Below are positions 1 through 14,018 of a stretch of DNA of 64,000 nucleotides, in pieces. The position numbers were made by a program, and so were the translations under genes. Every line of letters begins with the position of its first letter. The stretch's first letter is position 1. Origin of the DNA: Brassica napus (taxonomy: Eukaryota; Streptophyta; Magnoliopsida; Brassicales; Brassicaceae); NCBI RefSeq assembly GCF_020379485.1, contig NC_063452.1, positions 13,619,065-13,683,064 on the forward strand. The letters are read 5' to 3'. Under the pieces are notes generated by a model that searched no databases, was not told where the DNA came from, and saw only the letters and a program-made list of their open reading frames with translations.

Positions 1-179
1 CTTTAAAAATAGAAAGACACTAATTTAGTTGTTGTTTTGAAATTTTAGATGCAACTTTTGTTAATGCAAGAAACAAGAACTTGATATCTATTGTAAATGA
101 GTAGCAAATGATTTTGTTCATAATTATATGTATATTATCAAACTTTGAGCAATAAGAATCATTAATATAAATATTTTCA

Positions 180-1013
180 GGATTTTTAACGTTAAAACCC
201 TCAACTAAGTTTGTTTTGGGTAAAAACCCTCAAACTAAGTATTTAATGAAAAAACCCTCAAACTAGCGTTATTTAATGAATTAAACCCTTGCAGGTCATA
301 ATTACCATTACTATCGGTAAATCTTTAATTTAGGGGTTTCTACACTAAGTAAACATAGTTGAGGGGTTTAACCATTAAATTTAAAAAGTAAACAAAACAA
401 ATCAAAATTTTATAATATTATTTAAAAATTAGTAACTTTTTTGACAACATAAGCGAGAACTAAGTAACTGGACCGCGCGATTCAGAAAGCCAAACCGAAA
501 GTATTGAATCTACGTATAACATAGCTGAAGGAAAACTCCTCGCACCACTTGCAAGCTTGTCCGCCATAGTATTTTGTGCTCTTGGAATATGTTTGATCCG
601 GAAGTTAGGAAAGAAAGTCTTATTGCGTCTAAATTCTTTATATAATTTTTGTTATATTTTCTCGGGTTTTACATTTTTAATTTATACATATATAATGTTG
701 ATGTTAAAAACACATTAAACTCATATATTTAAAAAAGAAATTAAAAACTCTAATTTTGAAAATTTAAGTTACTAATTTTTAGATAATATTATAAAATTTC
801 GATTTTTATATTTTTAACGGTAAAACTCCTCAACTATGTTTACTTAATGTAGAAACCTCTAAACTAAAGATTTACCGGTAGTATTGGTAATTATGATCTG
901 TTAGGGTTTACTTCATTAAGTAAATTTAGTTTGGAGGCTTTTACGTTAAATACTTAGTTTGAGAGTTTTTACCCAAAACAAACATAGTTGAGGGGTTTTA
1001 ACGTTAAAAATCC
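180..1013. mobile_element. Mutator-like (MULE) non-autonomous element with long TIRs
   Basis: The ends are perfect inverted repeats that begin GGATTTTTAACGTTAAAACC. Near-identical arms extend inward for roughly 250 bp (about 180-435 and 760-1013). The flanking 9-mers, ATATTTTCA (171-179) and ATATTTTAA (1014-1022), match at 8 of 9 positions, which fits the 9 bp target duplication typical of MULEs. The arms contain repeated AAACCCTCAA-like words. There is no transposase; the middle holds a fragment of a reverse-transcriptase-type RNase H gene. A second copy of the same arm family lies at 4071-4179 and 12955-13115. A foldback MITE of another superfamily is the alternative, but arm length and TSD size favour Mutator. 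Confidence 0.7.
460..632 (-). pseudogene. LINE-type RNase H C-terminal fragment captured inside the MULE
   Basis: An open minus-strand frame of about 57 codons ends at the TAG at 460-462. It contains IKHIPRAQNTMADKLASGAR, the typical end of the RNase H domain of plant non-LTR retrotransposons (conserved basic-N-x-x-AD-x-LA motif). It sits exactly between the two MULE arms, so it appears to be host-element sequence carried by the MULE, as in Pack-MULEs. It is too short to be active and has no start of its own. A LINE inserted into the MULE and then deleted is an alternative. Confidence 0.6.
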
Positions 1014-1149
1014 ATATTTTAAATAAAATGAGAGAAATGAACTAGAAATATAGAGTTAAGTATACTTATGTTTGGTTATCTTCGGATATCCATTTTGGTT
1101 CGAATATTACTCGTTCGGATTCAGATATTACCCGAACTCGTGAAATAAG

Positions 1150-1819
1150 TAATTTGTTTTATTTTTCTAATTAGATGATATTTAGACCGAGCTGATGAAT
1201 ATATACTAGACAAACATTTATATTTCGAGTCTGCACTTATATTGTATAACAACTTGATATATTAGATTTGAACACTAATCTGTTAATATAGTTTGACGGT
1301 GATGTTTTTAAAATTTTGATTCTTAGATATGTATATGGAGTGAAACTAATTTTTACAAATGTCCATTTTTTTAATTGATACTTCTGTAATTCACTGAATT
1401 CATAAAATAAGTTAAAAAAGAAACTTAACTCATATCAATGAAACAAAGACGAGAACGAAAGCACAATTCTATAGAGGTAGAAAATGAAATCACTTATGGA
1501 GAGTCAATAGTAAACAAATCGAGAGCAGAAAACCTAATCCCCTTTCGTCATTATACAATCGATGTTACCTATTTGGTTTTGGTGATTTGTGTCAACCGCA
1601 AAACTTAAGTTCCTTTTGTGCATATGAAGTCTTAAAAATGATTAAAATGAAATGTAATATGTTAACTCTTCAACAACGATGTTATATTTAAGAGACCAAC
1701 ATTTGTATTCATCATTTTATAATCGATAAGATTATAGTGGTGCAAAATGTTAAAATCATTTTATAAACAAACATTATTATAAGAACTCACTCCGCGCATG
1801 CGCGCGGGTTATCATCTAG
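1150..1819 (+). mobile_element. Helitron 3' end region
   Basis: The right end has a GC-rich hairpin (CCGCGC-ATGC-GCGCGG, 1792-1807) followed 8 bases later by CTAG and a host T (1816-1820). This is the standard Helitron terminus: hairpin, then CTRR, inserted before T. The upstream 600 bp recur in inverted orientation at about 63400-64000, so they belong to a dispersed family. The 5' TC end was not found and the left boundary given is only where the shared repeat begins. No coding capacity is seen. Confidence 0.6.
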
Positions 1820-3790
1820 TTTATATTATTATTTGCGAAATAATTTTTCGAAACAGAACTCTTACGTTAAAAGTTAGAGTGGGTAAATACATTACTACCC
1901 TTAATGAATAGTTCTATATAATTTATTTATTATATAATAAAAAGGAATTTGATATTAACAACATAATATATACCTTAGCTAACCACGTTTAATAAACATT
2001 AGACTCATCCGTTCAAGAATGTTGCTAGGCTATAATAGATATAACCAATTATTATCTCTTGATCACACGAGTTTGAAACTTCTATCCATCATCTAAATCT
2101 GTTTTTCTTCCTATGTTGTCTGGAAGCTAATTAATGTTCCTATTATTGTAAACCTTATTCATCTTTTTCACGTTCAAGGGGTGGCCAATCATCTGTTTTT
2201 GTTTTAGTGTAGTGTATATCATATTAGTCAGACTTCCTATAGCTTATGATATCTTATGCGAATTTGTTTTTGTGTGATTCTTTCTGGTTTATTGTCTAGA
2301 TAATGTAAGTGTTTTCTTTTGTGCTTTTCCACCATGATTCCCTTAGTTTAATTTTGAATAGTTTGATCATAGCATCACTATTTTGTTTTATGAACTTTTG
2401 GATTTAGGGTTTCGGTTATTTAGGTCCAGGAACCAAAAAGAAGAAGATCCCGAATCAAGGAGCCTAGAATATGTGTCCCCGATCACCATGTGTACTCTTT
2501 TGATGGTTGTCTTCTGTTAAATTGAGATTTTGTTCGTTCGGGTGACTACTTTGATTAATATATCTTTGGATACTTAGTTTGCTATTTATTAGTTTGAGTT
2601 TTTCTTTGTTGTTAGTATTTTTTGGGTGTACTCTTTTGTTGTGTTTTGCCTTTAACACTCTTTTGTTGTGTTTTTCTTAAGCTAGATCTATCTAGATTTT
2701 GTAAGTTCAAAATATCTCTTCTATCATACAAGTTCAATGTTTTTATATACGTTTGTTATTTCCAAATTTTTTCGTCTTTGCTTATTATTTGTAGGTCAAA
2801 GGTTCGAAATCAAATGAATAGCAGAATAGGGGAGCTCACAATTTGGAATTACTATGTCTGTTCCATAAGCCATAGGTCGAACAAATATTTTCCGTTTGGT
2901 TTATTACTTTTTAGATTCCTAAATTTTATGCTGTTGTTTGTAATATTAATTTTTTATATGACCTATCGGCTGATCAAGTCGGTCCCAAAAAGAATACAAT
3001 TAGTGATATAGAATAGAATAGTCTGAAAACGTACCACACTGCACGAACCGAGTTTGAAATACTTTTCAACTAATGCTAAAGAGTGGACCGATTATTAGTT
3101 ACAATCCACAATATAAACTATTTGGGCCAAAGCCCAATCTTAGACCGGCCATGAAAATTTAGTATTTGATGTGAACCATAACTTTGATTTTATTACAGCC
3201 GTCTTCGTATATGTCACTGCAACCTGATCTGGGAGCATTGGCGGACCCATCTCCAGAGCTTTCTTTGAGTAAAATAGCTTATGGCTTGGCTTATGGAAAC
3301 AGACAGAGGAGAAATTCAGGTTTAGTGTAGTTCTTGAACGTGAATGATTGTGGAAACAGACACAGGAGAAATTCAGGTTTTCACGCTAAATTCATCTTTT
3401 TCAGTTGTATGTACTCATAGAAATATATGCTTGTGCATAGTTTCAATCCGGTTTGTAGATGGTTGGTCTCTAGGGGTATAGGGATTTAGTGTAGTTCTTT
3501 TTTGGTCTAAGATTTAGTGTTGTTCTTACTTTCTTACTATTTACATATATGGTTGTTTCTTTTTGAGTTTGGTCTGCAAAACTGTATTATACTGTCATTC
3601 ACTTTTCGGTGACAAAAACTAAGGCATGTGATAATTAAAAAATGACATAGATTAAGAAAATGACTAGGATATCATTAAAAAAAGTTTTGTCACAAATATA
3701 GTCTTTAAGAATAAAAATGACCAAAATAACACTTAATGTTTTATCAAAAGAAATAAATATACACTTATACCCCAATGGTAAATTAATTTA
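1820..3790. other. Intergenic, no gene recognised
   Basis: This is AT-rich sequence without a convincing gene. The open frame at 2622-3011 (+) has no recognisable domain and transposon-like low complexity. A near-duplicate word (GGAAACAGACA-AGGAGAAATTCAGGTTT) occurs at about 3295-3322 and 3351-3380. From about 3600 the sequence resembles a MITE ending near 4060 (GAGCTATTTTT words in direct repeat). Confidence 0.4.
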
Positions 3791-3794
3791 GATA

Positions 3795-3905
3795 TTAGGG
3801 TTTAGAGTTAAGGGTGGTTTAGGATTTAGGGTTTAGGGTTTAGAGTTTAGGGTTTAGGGTTTAGAGTTTAGGTTTTAGGGTTTAGAGTTGGGGAGTGGGG
3901 TTTTG
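3795..3905 (+). repeat. Interstitial telomere-like (TTTAGGG) repeat
   Basis: Degenerate tandem copies of the plant telomere motif TTTAGGG and variants such as TTTAGAG run for about 110 bp. Such short degenerate blocks are common inside Brassicaceae MITEs and near promoters. Degeneracy and context argue against a real chromosome end or a recent fusion point. Confidence 0.6.
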
Positions 3906-4070
3906 GGGTTAAGATTTCAAATTTTGAAAAATAAAAAAAATTTAAATTTTTCAAAAGATAAAATGCTATTTTGGTCTTTTTAGTTTTTGAGAGCTATTTT
4001 TGTGTCATAAACTTAGAAATGTGCTATTTTGGTCATTTTAGTTTTTGAGAGCTATTTTTCTAACATTAAG

Positions 4071-4179
4071 ATTTTTAACGGTAAAACTCCTCAACTAAAT
4101 TTGTTTTAGGTAAAACCCCCAAACTAAGTATTTAACGAAAAAATCTTAAACTAACTTTACTTAAATGAATTAAACTCTA
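4071..4179. mobile_element. Left part of a second MULE arm, split by CACTA element 1
   Basis: The sequence matches the first MULE arm at 181-290 (ATTTTTAACGG, AAAACTCCTCAACTAA, AAACTAAGTATTTAACG). It stops at CTA, where the CACTA element begins, and resumes at 12955. Joining the flanks gives a continuous arm matching the uninterrupted copy, so this is the pre-insertion target. Confidence 0.65.
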
Positions 4180-4199
4180 CACTACAAGAAAACAGCGAC

Positions 4200-4505
4200 A
4201 TACTGAGGGAAAAAATCGTCGGTATATCGTCGGAATAACGTTATTCCGACGACATACCGATGAAACAAGTCCTCGGAAATAATTCTTCGGAAATTCATTT
4301 TTCCTCGGCAATAACTCCTCGAAAATTCATTTTTCCTCGGAAATCCCTCGGAATTTTCCGACGGAATTTCGAGGAAACAAATTTCCGAGGAAATTCCGAG
4401 GACCACCAGTTCGTCGGAAAGCTCCTCGGAATATACCGAGGGAGAACTTTTTCGGGATATTTCGATGGACTTTCCGATGGTCCAATCCTCGGAAGTTCGT
4501 CGGGA
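4200..4505. repeat. Subterminal CCTCGGAA/TTCCGAGG repeat array, left end of element 1
   Basis: More than a dozen copies or near-copies of CCTCGGAA or its complement are spread over about 300 bp next to the TIR. The matching right-end array runs about 12640-12935. Such arrays are the expected binding sites for the TNPA-like protein during end synapsis; the binding itself is inferred. Confidence 0.65.
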
Positions 4506-5327
4506 TATTTGGCTATTTTCTATTCAGTCGGTTCCAAAGAAGAAGGGACGTTTGGTCGGTTTGGATCGTCGCACCCGGTCGGTTCCTCCTTCTTCTGCAC
4601 CACCGCCCTTTGTTGATCCAGAAGTACTTACGGCTCAGTTGAAGGACAAGGATGATCGCATATATTTGTTGCAGACCCAGATGGCGGCTCAACAGGCGGG
4701 CTATGAGGCACAGAGGAGGCTGAACCAGCAAATGATGGAGATGATGCAGAGGATGTACCCGAACGAGGTGTTCCTGGACGTGCCAGACCCGTAGTTTTTT
4801 TTTCCAAAAACTCGGAATGTTTTATTTTTATTTGTGAAACTTTGAATATTAATTAATATGATTTCAATTTTAATTTTAATTTTATATTTTCGAATTTAAA
4901 TTTCAAAAATTTTATTTAAAAAAAAAAATAATATTTTTTACATTCCGAGGAAATGAACCCTCGGAATATACCGAGAGACATCTTCATCGGAAAATTCCGA
5001 GGAACGGGTCCCTCGAAAAATTCCGAGGAACGGGGTCCCTCGAAAAATTCCGAGGAACGGGGTCCCTCGGAATATTCCGAGGAACCTTTCCCTCGGTATA
5101 TTCAGAGGAACATGTCCCTCGGTATATTCCGAGGAAGATGTCTCTCGGTATATTCCGAGGGTTCATTTCCTCGGAATGTAAAAAATATTATTTTTTTTAA
5201 AAAAATAAAATTTTTGAAATTTAAATTCGAAAATATAAAATTGAAATTAAAATTGAAATCATATTAATTAATATTCAAAGTTTCACAAATAAAAATAAAA
5301 CATTCCGAGTTTTTGGAAAAAAAAAAA

Positions 5328-7742
<2,415 letters not shown>

Positions 7743-7744
<2 letters not shown>

Positions 7745-7885
7745 GATTTGTGTAAGAGAAAGGGGAGATGGCCGGAGATATCGTCGGAGAGAAGGGGTAA
7801 ATCGCCGGAGAGGAGGGAGAGGAGGCGCAGAGGAAGAAGAGAGAAATGGAGAAGAAGAAGCGGCTCGTGGTTATAAAACCTAGGG
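7743..7885 (-). promoter_or_regulatory. Likely tnpA leader exon and TATA box
   Basis: On the minus strand a TATA-like TTTTATAACC lies at about 7870-7880. It is followed by a CT- and CG-rich leader that ends AAATCAT, then GTAAGA (donor at 7742). Element 2 has the same arrangement ending at 16248. Promoter assignment rests on this conservation and the TATA-like word only. Confidence 0.4.
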
Positions 7886-8029
7886 TCCGACGGATAGTAT
7901 CCGTCGGAATTCCAATCTCAATTTTCGCAAAATATCTGCCCGGTTAAATGAAAATATTCCGAGGAAATTTCGACGGATACTTAAATATCCCTCGGAATTT
8001 CGTCGGAATATTCCGTGGAAATTCCGAGG

Positions 8030-8872
8030 AACTAGTGTTTGGAGTTTCAAAACATCAATTTTTTTTGCCGTATTTCATTTCTTATACAATTGTAATGCAT
8101 ACCATTGAGGTTCTTTGTATAGATGATCATAAACCATGAAATAAAAAATTTCAAAACGAATTGAAAGTATTCTCTTTACCGTTCATTAAAGTGTATAAGT
8201 GTTTCTCTTACGTTGTGGGGATTTCGTTCATACAATCGGAAAAGTGTTTATTATAGGGTAAGGAACAAATGTTTGACTTCATAATCAGTCTAAGGCACTT
8301 AATAAGGGTTATATAAGTGTTATTCAAACCGCAAAACATTGTTTTCGGTTTAAAACCCCTATTTCCTCGGAATTTCCTCGGAATATTCCGAGGAAATTCC
8401 GAGGAAACCCTTATCTTCCTCAGAATTCCGTCGGAATATTCCGAGGGAATTCCGAGGAACTAGTGTTTGGGGTTTCAAAACATCAATTTTTTTGCCGTAT
8501 TTCATTTCTTATATAATTGTAATGCATACCATTGAAGATTCTTTGTATAGATGATCATAAACCATGAAATAACAAATTTCAAAACGAATGGAAAGTATTC
8601 CCTTTACCGTTCATTAAAGTGTATAAGTATTTCTCTTACGTTGTGGGGATTTCGTTCATACAATCGGAAAAGTGTTTATTATAGGGTAAGAAACAAATGT
8701 TTGACTTCATAATCAGTCTAAGACACTTAATAAGGGTTAAATAAGTGTTATTCAAACCGCAAAACGTTGTTTTCGGTTTAAAAACCCTATTTCCTCGGAA
8801 TTTCCTCGGAATATTCTGAGGAAATTCCGAGGAAACCCTTATCTTCCTCGGAATTCCGTAGGAATATTCCAA
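8030..8872. repeat. Two tandem copies of a ~428 bp repeat in CACTA element 1
   Basis: The stretch from ACTAGTGTTTGG through the CCTCGGAA-rich block occurs twice in direct order (8030-8457 and 8458-8872), with a period of 428 bp and few differences. The same module recurs in element 2 at about 16494-16920 and 19968-20396. It lies between tnpA and tnpD and carries no gene. It may act as an internal regulatory or TNPA-binding region. Confidence 0.75.
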
Positions 8873-8895
8873 AAAAAAAAAAATAAAAGTCGATG

Positions 8896-11800
8896 CTAGT
8901 CTGTTTCCGAGTCATCATCACCAGATGAATATGAATCTGGATCTTGGTGAAACTCTCCAATCACTGGTTCATCCTATACGTGAACGACGGCTTCCTCTTC
9001 GAAGTCGGTTAAATTGACTACAAGGCTAACTCCAGCTAAATCTTCTGCTGCACTTAAGTTGCCGGATGTGCTTGGTTGTAGTGGGTCTTTCATCTCAGAA
9101 CTTCCCTGAACTCGGCCTCTCGGGTTGAGTCTTGTAACAGTAACCCATGGATCATCTCTGTTCCTTACCCGGGGGTACTTGATATAACAAGCCTGTAACA
9201 TTTAAAAAATTATTAGTAAAATTATAAATTAATACACATGATGATGAATCATTCTAAATAATTAACATTTAATTACTTGATCGGCCTGAGAAGCAAGAAT
9301 GAAAGGATCATAATATTGCAGCTTTCGCCTCGAATTTACTGATGTAACACCAAATGCATCTGTCCTCACACCTCGATCTAGAGTGTTGTCGTGCCAATCA
9401 CAATAGAAAACAGTACAGCGCAATCCAACCATGCCCAAATACTTGATTTCCAAAATATCATGTATGTGTCCGTAGTATACATCATCTCCTGATGCAGAAC
9501 AAACGCTAGCATCATAAGTCGTACTCGAACGTCTCCTCTTCTGAGTTGTGAATGTATATCCTCGAGTACAAAATCTCGGATATGACTTCACAACAAATTT
9601 TGGTCCAACGACCATCTCGCGTATCCAATCGTCAAATGTTTCACCTCTGGCCAAACCAGCAGACACCTATATTAATAGCACATATATATGTTATATCAAT
9701 AAATGTGAATTAGTATAAATATGTGATAAATGATATTTTAATTTGTTTAAAGCACTCACATAAGTAAACATCCATCCAGAAAATTCTCTCTGCTTCATTT
9801 CTTCTAGTTCGTCCTCTGTGGCGTATCTATATTCGAACCTCTTTTCTGCCATGAAAATCCTGTACATATGATGACAATAATGTAATTAATTAAGATTTAA
9901 ATTTCAACTTGTTAAAATAAAAATTTGTAAGCTTATTTATTTACCTCTCATATTGAAGAACATCTTCGCAGTTGGTGAGCAAATATGTTTGCAAATTACT
10001 GCGCTTCTGCTCAGTAAGCCGACGGTCCTTTGGTTTTCCGCTAAGTCGTCCAACGTCTGTGAAAATGTCTGGAACAGTAACATGATATGTTGCCTGTTCG
10101 CCTCTATCATCATGCCGAGCAGGTCTTCTGTTTTTGGTCTGAACTTCTGCTGGAAAGTAGTACTCGGCAAAGTTTGAAGTTTCTTCATTGATAATCTGTG
10201 CGACTATAGAACCTTCCACCCTACTTAAGTTTTTCACCATCTTCTTCAAATGAAACATATACCGCTCATACAGATACATCTATCTATACTGCGCAGGACC
10301 ACCAAGTTCCAATTCTCTTGCCAGGTGAATAACAAGATGTTCCATAACATCAAAAAATGAGGGAGGAAATACCTTCTCAAGGTTGCACTGAATCACGGCT
10401 ATGTTAGTCTTCAAATTTTCAATACCTTCAAGAGTCACTGATCTCGTGCATAAATCGCAGAAGAAACCACTTATCCCTGCAATTGCTTCATGAACATTTC
10501 ATGGTAAAAGTTCCTTAAAGGCAAACGGAAGGAGGCGCTGCATCATTACATGGCAATCGTGGCTTTTCAAACCAGTAAACATTCCTTCCTTTCTGTCGAT
10601 ACAGTTACGCAAATTAGATAGGTAACCGTCTGGAAATTCCATATCGTTTGAAATCCAATCAAAGAACGCATCTTTTCCCTCTGCATCAAGTCGGTATATG
10701 GGAAAAAGAGCCCTATTATTCTCATCAACATGAAGTTCTAAACGAGCACATATATCGACTAAATCCAGTCTTGACTTCAAATTATCCTTTATTTTACGTT
10801 GAACATTAAGGATCGTGTTCATGAGATTGTCAAAAAAATTCTTCTCAATATGCATGACATCTAAATTATGCCTTAGCAGATGATCCTCCCAGTATGGCAG
10901 ATCCCAGAAAATACTTATTTTGTGCCAGTTATGTAGGTCTCCAACAGCATCTACCGGAAAACGCTCATGTCCACCAACGTCTGGCGTCCTTTCTGCACCA
11001 AAATCTCTTAGTTGTGTCTTCAAATCTTTCCCACAAATTTCCGGAGGTGGACTGTCAAACACCCTCTTGTTCTTCGTAAACAAATTCCTACTCCTACGAT
11101 ATGGATGATCAGGTGGTAGGAATCTCCTGTGACAGTCAAACCAACACGTTTTCCTTCCGTGTTTTAGTTGGAAAGCATCAGTGTTATCTTGACAATATGG
11201 ACATGATAGCCTTCCATACGTTGTCCATCCAGATAACATACCATATGCTGGAAAATCACTTATTGTCCACATTAGTACTATCCGCATTTGAAAGTTTTCT
11301 TTACACGAAACATCGTATGTTTCAGCACCTTGACCCCATAGTTGTTGCAACTCATATATTAGTGGCTGAAGAAACACATCAAATGATCTCTTAGGATGCT
11401 TTGGTCCGGGAATGAGAATCGAGAGAAACAAAAACTCTCATCGCAAGCACAAGTTTGGGGGTAGGTTGTATGGTGTAAGAATGACTGGCCATAGAGAATA
11501 TTGTCTTCCACTCTTGCCAAACGGGCTGAAACCATCAGTACATAATCCAAGGTAGACATTTCTTCTCTCATACGCAAACTCGGGATACTTTGATTAGAAA
11601 TGCTTCCACGCTTTTGCATCTGAAGGATGTCTGATCTCACCATCTGTTGAGTGCTCCGCATGCCATCTCATTGGTTGCGCTGTGCGTTCAGACAGATACA
11701 ACCTCTGCAACCTTTCCGTCAAAGGCAAATACCACATCCTTTTATATGGCCCTGGAACTCTTCCACTCGTATCTTTATAACGAGGTTTTCCACAAAATTT

Positions 11801-12520
11801 GCATGTAACCCAATGTTCATCCGCCCTCCAATAAATCATGCAGTTGTCGCTGCATACATCTATTACCTGATACGATAAACCAAGACCAGCTACGAGTTTC
11901 TGAACCTCGTAGTATGAACCAGGAGCTACATTATCCTCGGGTAGAATACCTTTTACAAAATCAGCAATCGCATCCACACAGTCTTCAGCCAAATTATAAT
12001 CTGTTTTAATGCCCATCAATCTTGTAGCAGATGATAAAGCTAAATGACCATCTCTGCAACCTTCGTACAATGGTTGCTTTCCAGCATCCAACATATCATA
12101 AAATCTCCTAGCTTGTGCATTGGGTAAATCTTCCCCTCTAAAATGATCAGTTACCATCTCCTCAGTACCTACACCATAATCTACATCCGTTCTAATTGGT
12201 TCTTCTAATCTAACCGCTGGCTGAGGTTCGCTAGTACTACCATGTTCATAATCAGTTTCCCCATGATGATACCAAATTTTGTAACTTCGTGTAAACCCAC
12301 TCAAATATAGATGAGTCCAAACATCTCACTCTTTAATAACCTTTCTATTTTTACAATTAGAGTAAGAACATCTTAACATACATGTTTTTGCTTCCGGTTT
12401 TCGGTGAACTAACCCCATGAATTCAGTTATACCTCGTTGGTATTCTTCCGTAAGCAATCTCGTGTTTGGATCCAAATGAGGTCGATCGATCCAAGAACGA
12501 AAATAATTTGAAGAAGACAT
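8896..12520 (-). pseudogene. TNPD-like CACTA transposase (TNP2 family), inactivated by six stops
   Basis: Four exons are deduced from GT-AG signals: 12520-9945, 9859-9760, 9666-9277 and 9192-8896. Together they form one 3363 nt frame (about 1120 codons) without frameshifts, the normal size for this family. In order they carry an N-terminal transposase-associated zinc-finger-like domain (CSYSNCKNRK), the TNP2 catalytic domain (TDGFSPFG, NLPPNLC, LIPGPKHPKR, HNLDVMHIEKNFFDNL), a DUF4218 domain (CNLEKVFPPSFFDVMEHL) and a DUF4216 domain (GMVGLRCTVFYCDW). In-frame stops lie at 12326-12328, 11594-11596, 11438-11440, 10499-10501, 10280-10282 and 8974-8976. The full protein cannot be made without readthrough, so the element would depend on a transposase supplied in trans. 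Confidence 0.9.
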
Positions 12521-12604
12521 GTTTTTTTATGAATCAAATTCGTGTGTAAAGAGAGTAAGAGGGAGGATGAAGATATGGAGTGAATCAAGAGGAAGAGGGG
12601 TGCT

Positions 12605-12620
12605 TGTACTTATAGTTGAA
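12605..12620 (-). promoter_or_regulatory. Possible TATA box of tnpD
   Basis: The minus strand reads CTATAAGTACAAG about 90 bases upstream of the tnpD start at 12520, between the subterminal CCTCGGAA array and the gene. This is the usual position of a CACTA promoter near the end of the element. Only the word and its position support it. Confidence 0.35.
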
Positions 12621-12954
12621 ATCCTGCCGACAGACCGAGGAAATTCCGACGAAATTCCGACGCCAACAGCTAGTTCGTCGGAATTTCCTCGGAATTTTTA
12701 AAATCCTCCAACGGCTATAATATATCCTCGGAATTCATCAGTTTTTTCCGAGGAATACATTTTTCCTCGGTATTTCATAAGAATATTCCGACAGATTGAT
12801 ATTTCCTCGGAATTCCGTCGGTATATTCCGAGGAAATTCCGAGGAAACCAAATTTTGGGTTTCCTCGGAATATCATCGGAAATTCCTCGGGAAATTCCAA
12901 GGATTTCATTTTCCGTCGGAATGTCCGTCAGAATACCGCTGTTTTCTTGTAGTG

Positions 12955-13130
12955 CTAGCAGGTCATAATTACCATTATTACTGGTAAATTTTTAGTTTAG
13001 AGGTTTATACATTAAGTAAACATAGTTGAAGAGTTTTACGTTTTAAAATAAAAAAAATTCAAAATTTTATAATATTATCTAAAAATTAGTAACTTAAATT
13101 TTTAAAATTAGCATTTTTAATTTTTCTTGT
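12955..13130. mobile_element. Right part of the split MULE arm
   Basis: The sequence resumes at CTAGCAGGTCATAATTACC and matches the first MULE copy at about 290-440, including the AATTTTATAATATTATCTAAAAATTAGTAAC segment (in two blocks). No second inverted arm is visible downstream, so this copy seems to be half an element. Confidence 0.6.
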
Positions 13131-13562
13131 AAATATATGAATTTTATAAATACAAAATTAGTATTTTTGATTTTTAATTTTTATTAAAAGTTACAATTTT
13201 AACTAATAATATCAAGATAAAAATATTTGATCACATATAAAACAGACTGTTTTTAAAAAAAATTTAACATTGTAGTTTCAAATTTAAATGATAAATCACT
13301 ACAAGAAAACAGCAAGGATACTGAGGGAAAAAATCGTCGGAATTTCGTCGGAATAACGTTATTCCGACGACATACCGACGAAACAAGTCCTCGGAAATAA
13401 TTCCTCGGAATTTCTTCTTTCCTCGGAAATCCCTCGGAATTTTCCAACGGAATTCTGAGGAAACAAATTTCCGAGGAAATTCCGAGGATCACTAGTTTGT
13501 CGGAAATCTCCTCGGAATCTACCGAGGGAGAACTTCGTCGGGATATTTCCTCGGAAGTTCAT

Positions 13563-13843
13563 CGATTGATGCGTTTTTGGACATATATCCATCGATCGAT
13601 CCGTTTATAAAAAAACGTTCGGAATATACCGAGGGACATCTTCCTCGGAATATTCCGAGGAACATGTCCCTCGGTATATTCCGAGGAACATGTCCCTCGG
13701 TATATTCCTCCCTCGGTATATTCCGAGGAAAGGTGTCCCTCGGTATATTCCGAGGAAGATGTCCCTCGGTATATTCCGAACGTTTTTTTATAAACAGATC
13801 GATCGATGGATAAATGTCCAAAAACGCATCGATCGATCGAGTA
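13563..13843. repeat. Large palindrome with CATCGATCGATC ends
   Basis: The block opens with ATCGATTGATGCGTTTTTGG and closes with the complementary CCAAAAACGCATCGATCGAT. Between them, CCTCGGTATATTCCGAGGA units run in mirror order about a centre near 13710. It replaces the exon-7 inverted copy found at the same place in element 1. A strong foldback structure is expected. Confidence 0.75.
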
Positions 13844-14018
13844 AAAAATATAATTAATTTCCTTGGAAATTAAAAAATATTAATTTTTTTTAGAAAATAA
13901 AATTTTTGAAATTTAAATTCGAAAATATAAAATTAAAATTAAAATTGAAATCATATTAATTAATATTCAAAGTTTCACAAATAAAAATAAAACATTCCGA
14001 GTTTTTGGAAAAAAAAAA

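Noticed and set aside
2622..3011. A 129-codon open frame on the plus strand
   Set aside because: Composition is Phe/Ile/Leu-rich as expected from T-rich DNA. There is no recognised motif, and no splice or promoter context.
3795..3905. A true telomere or chromosome fusion point
   Set aside because: The block is short and degenerate, within ordinary intergenic sequence with no change in gene order on either side.
4260..4616. Open frames over the left end of CACTA element 1
   Set aside because: They translate the CCTCGGAA array and run into the inverted exon copy. They are shadows of repeats, not genes.
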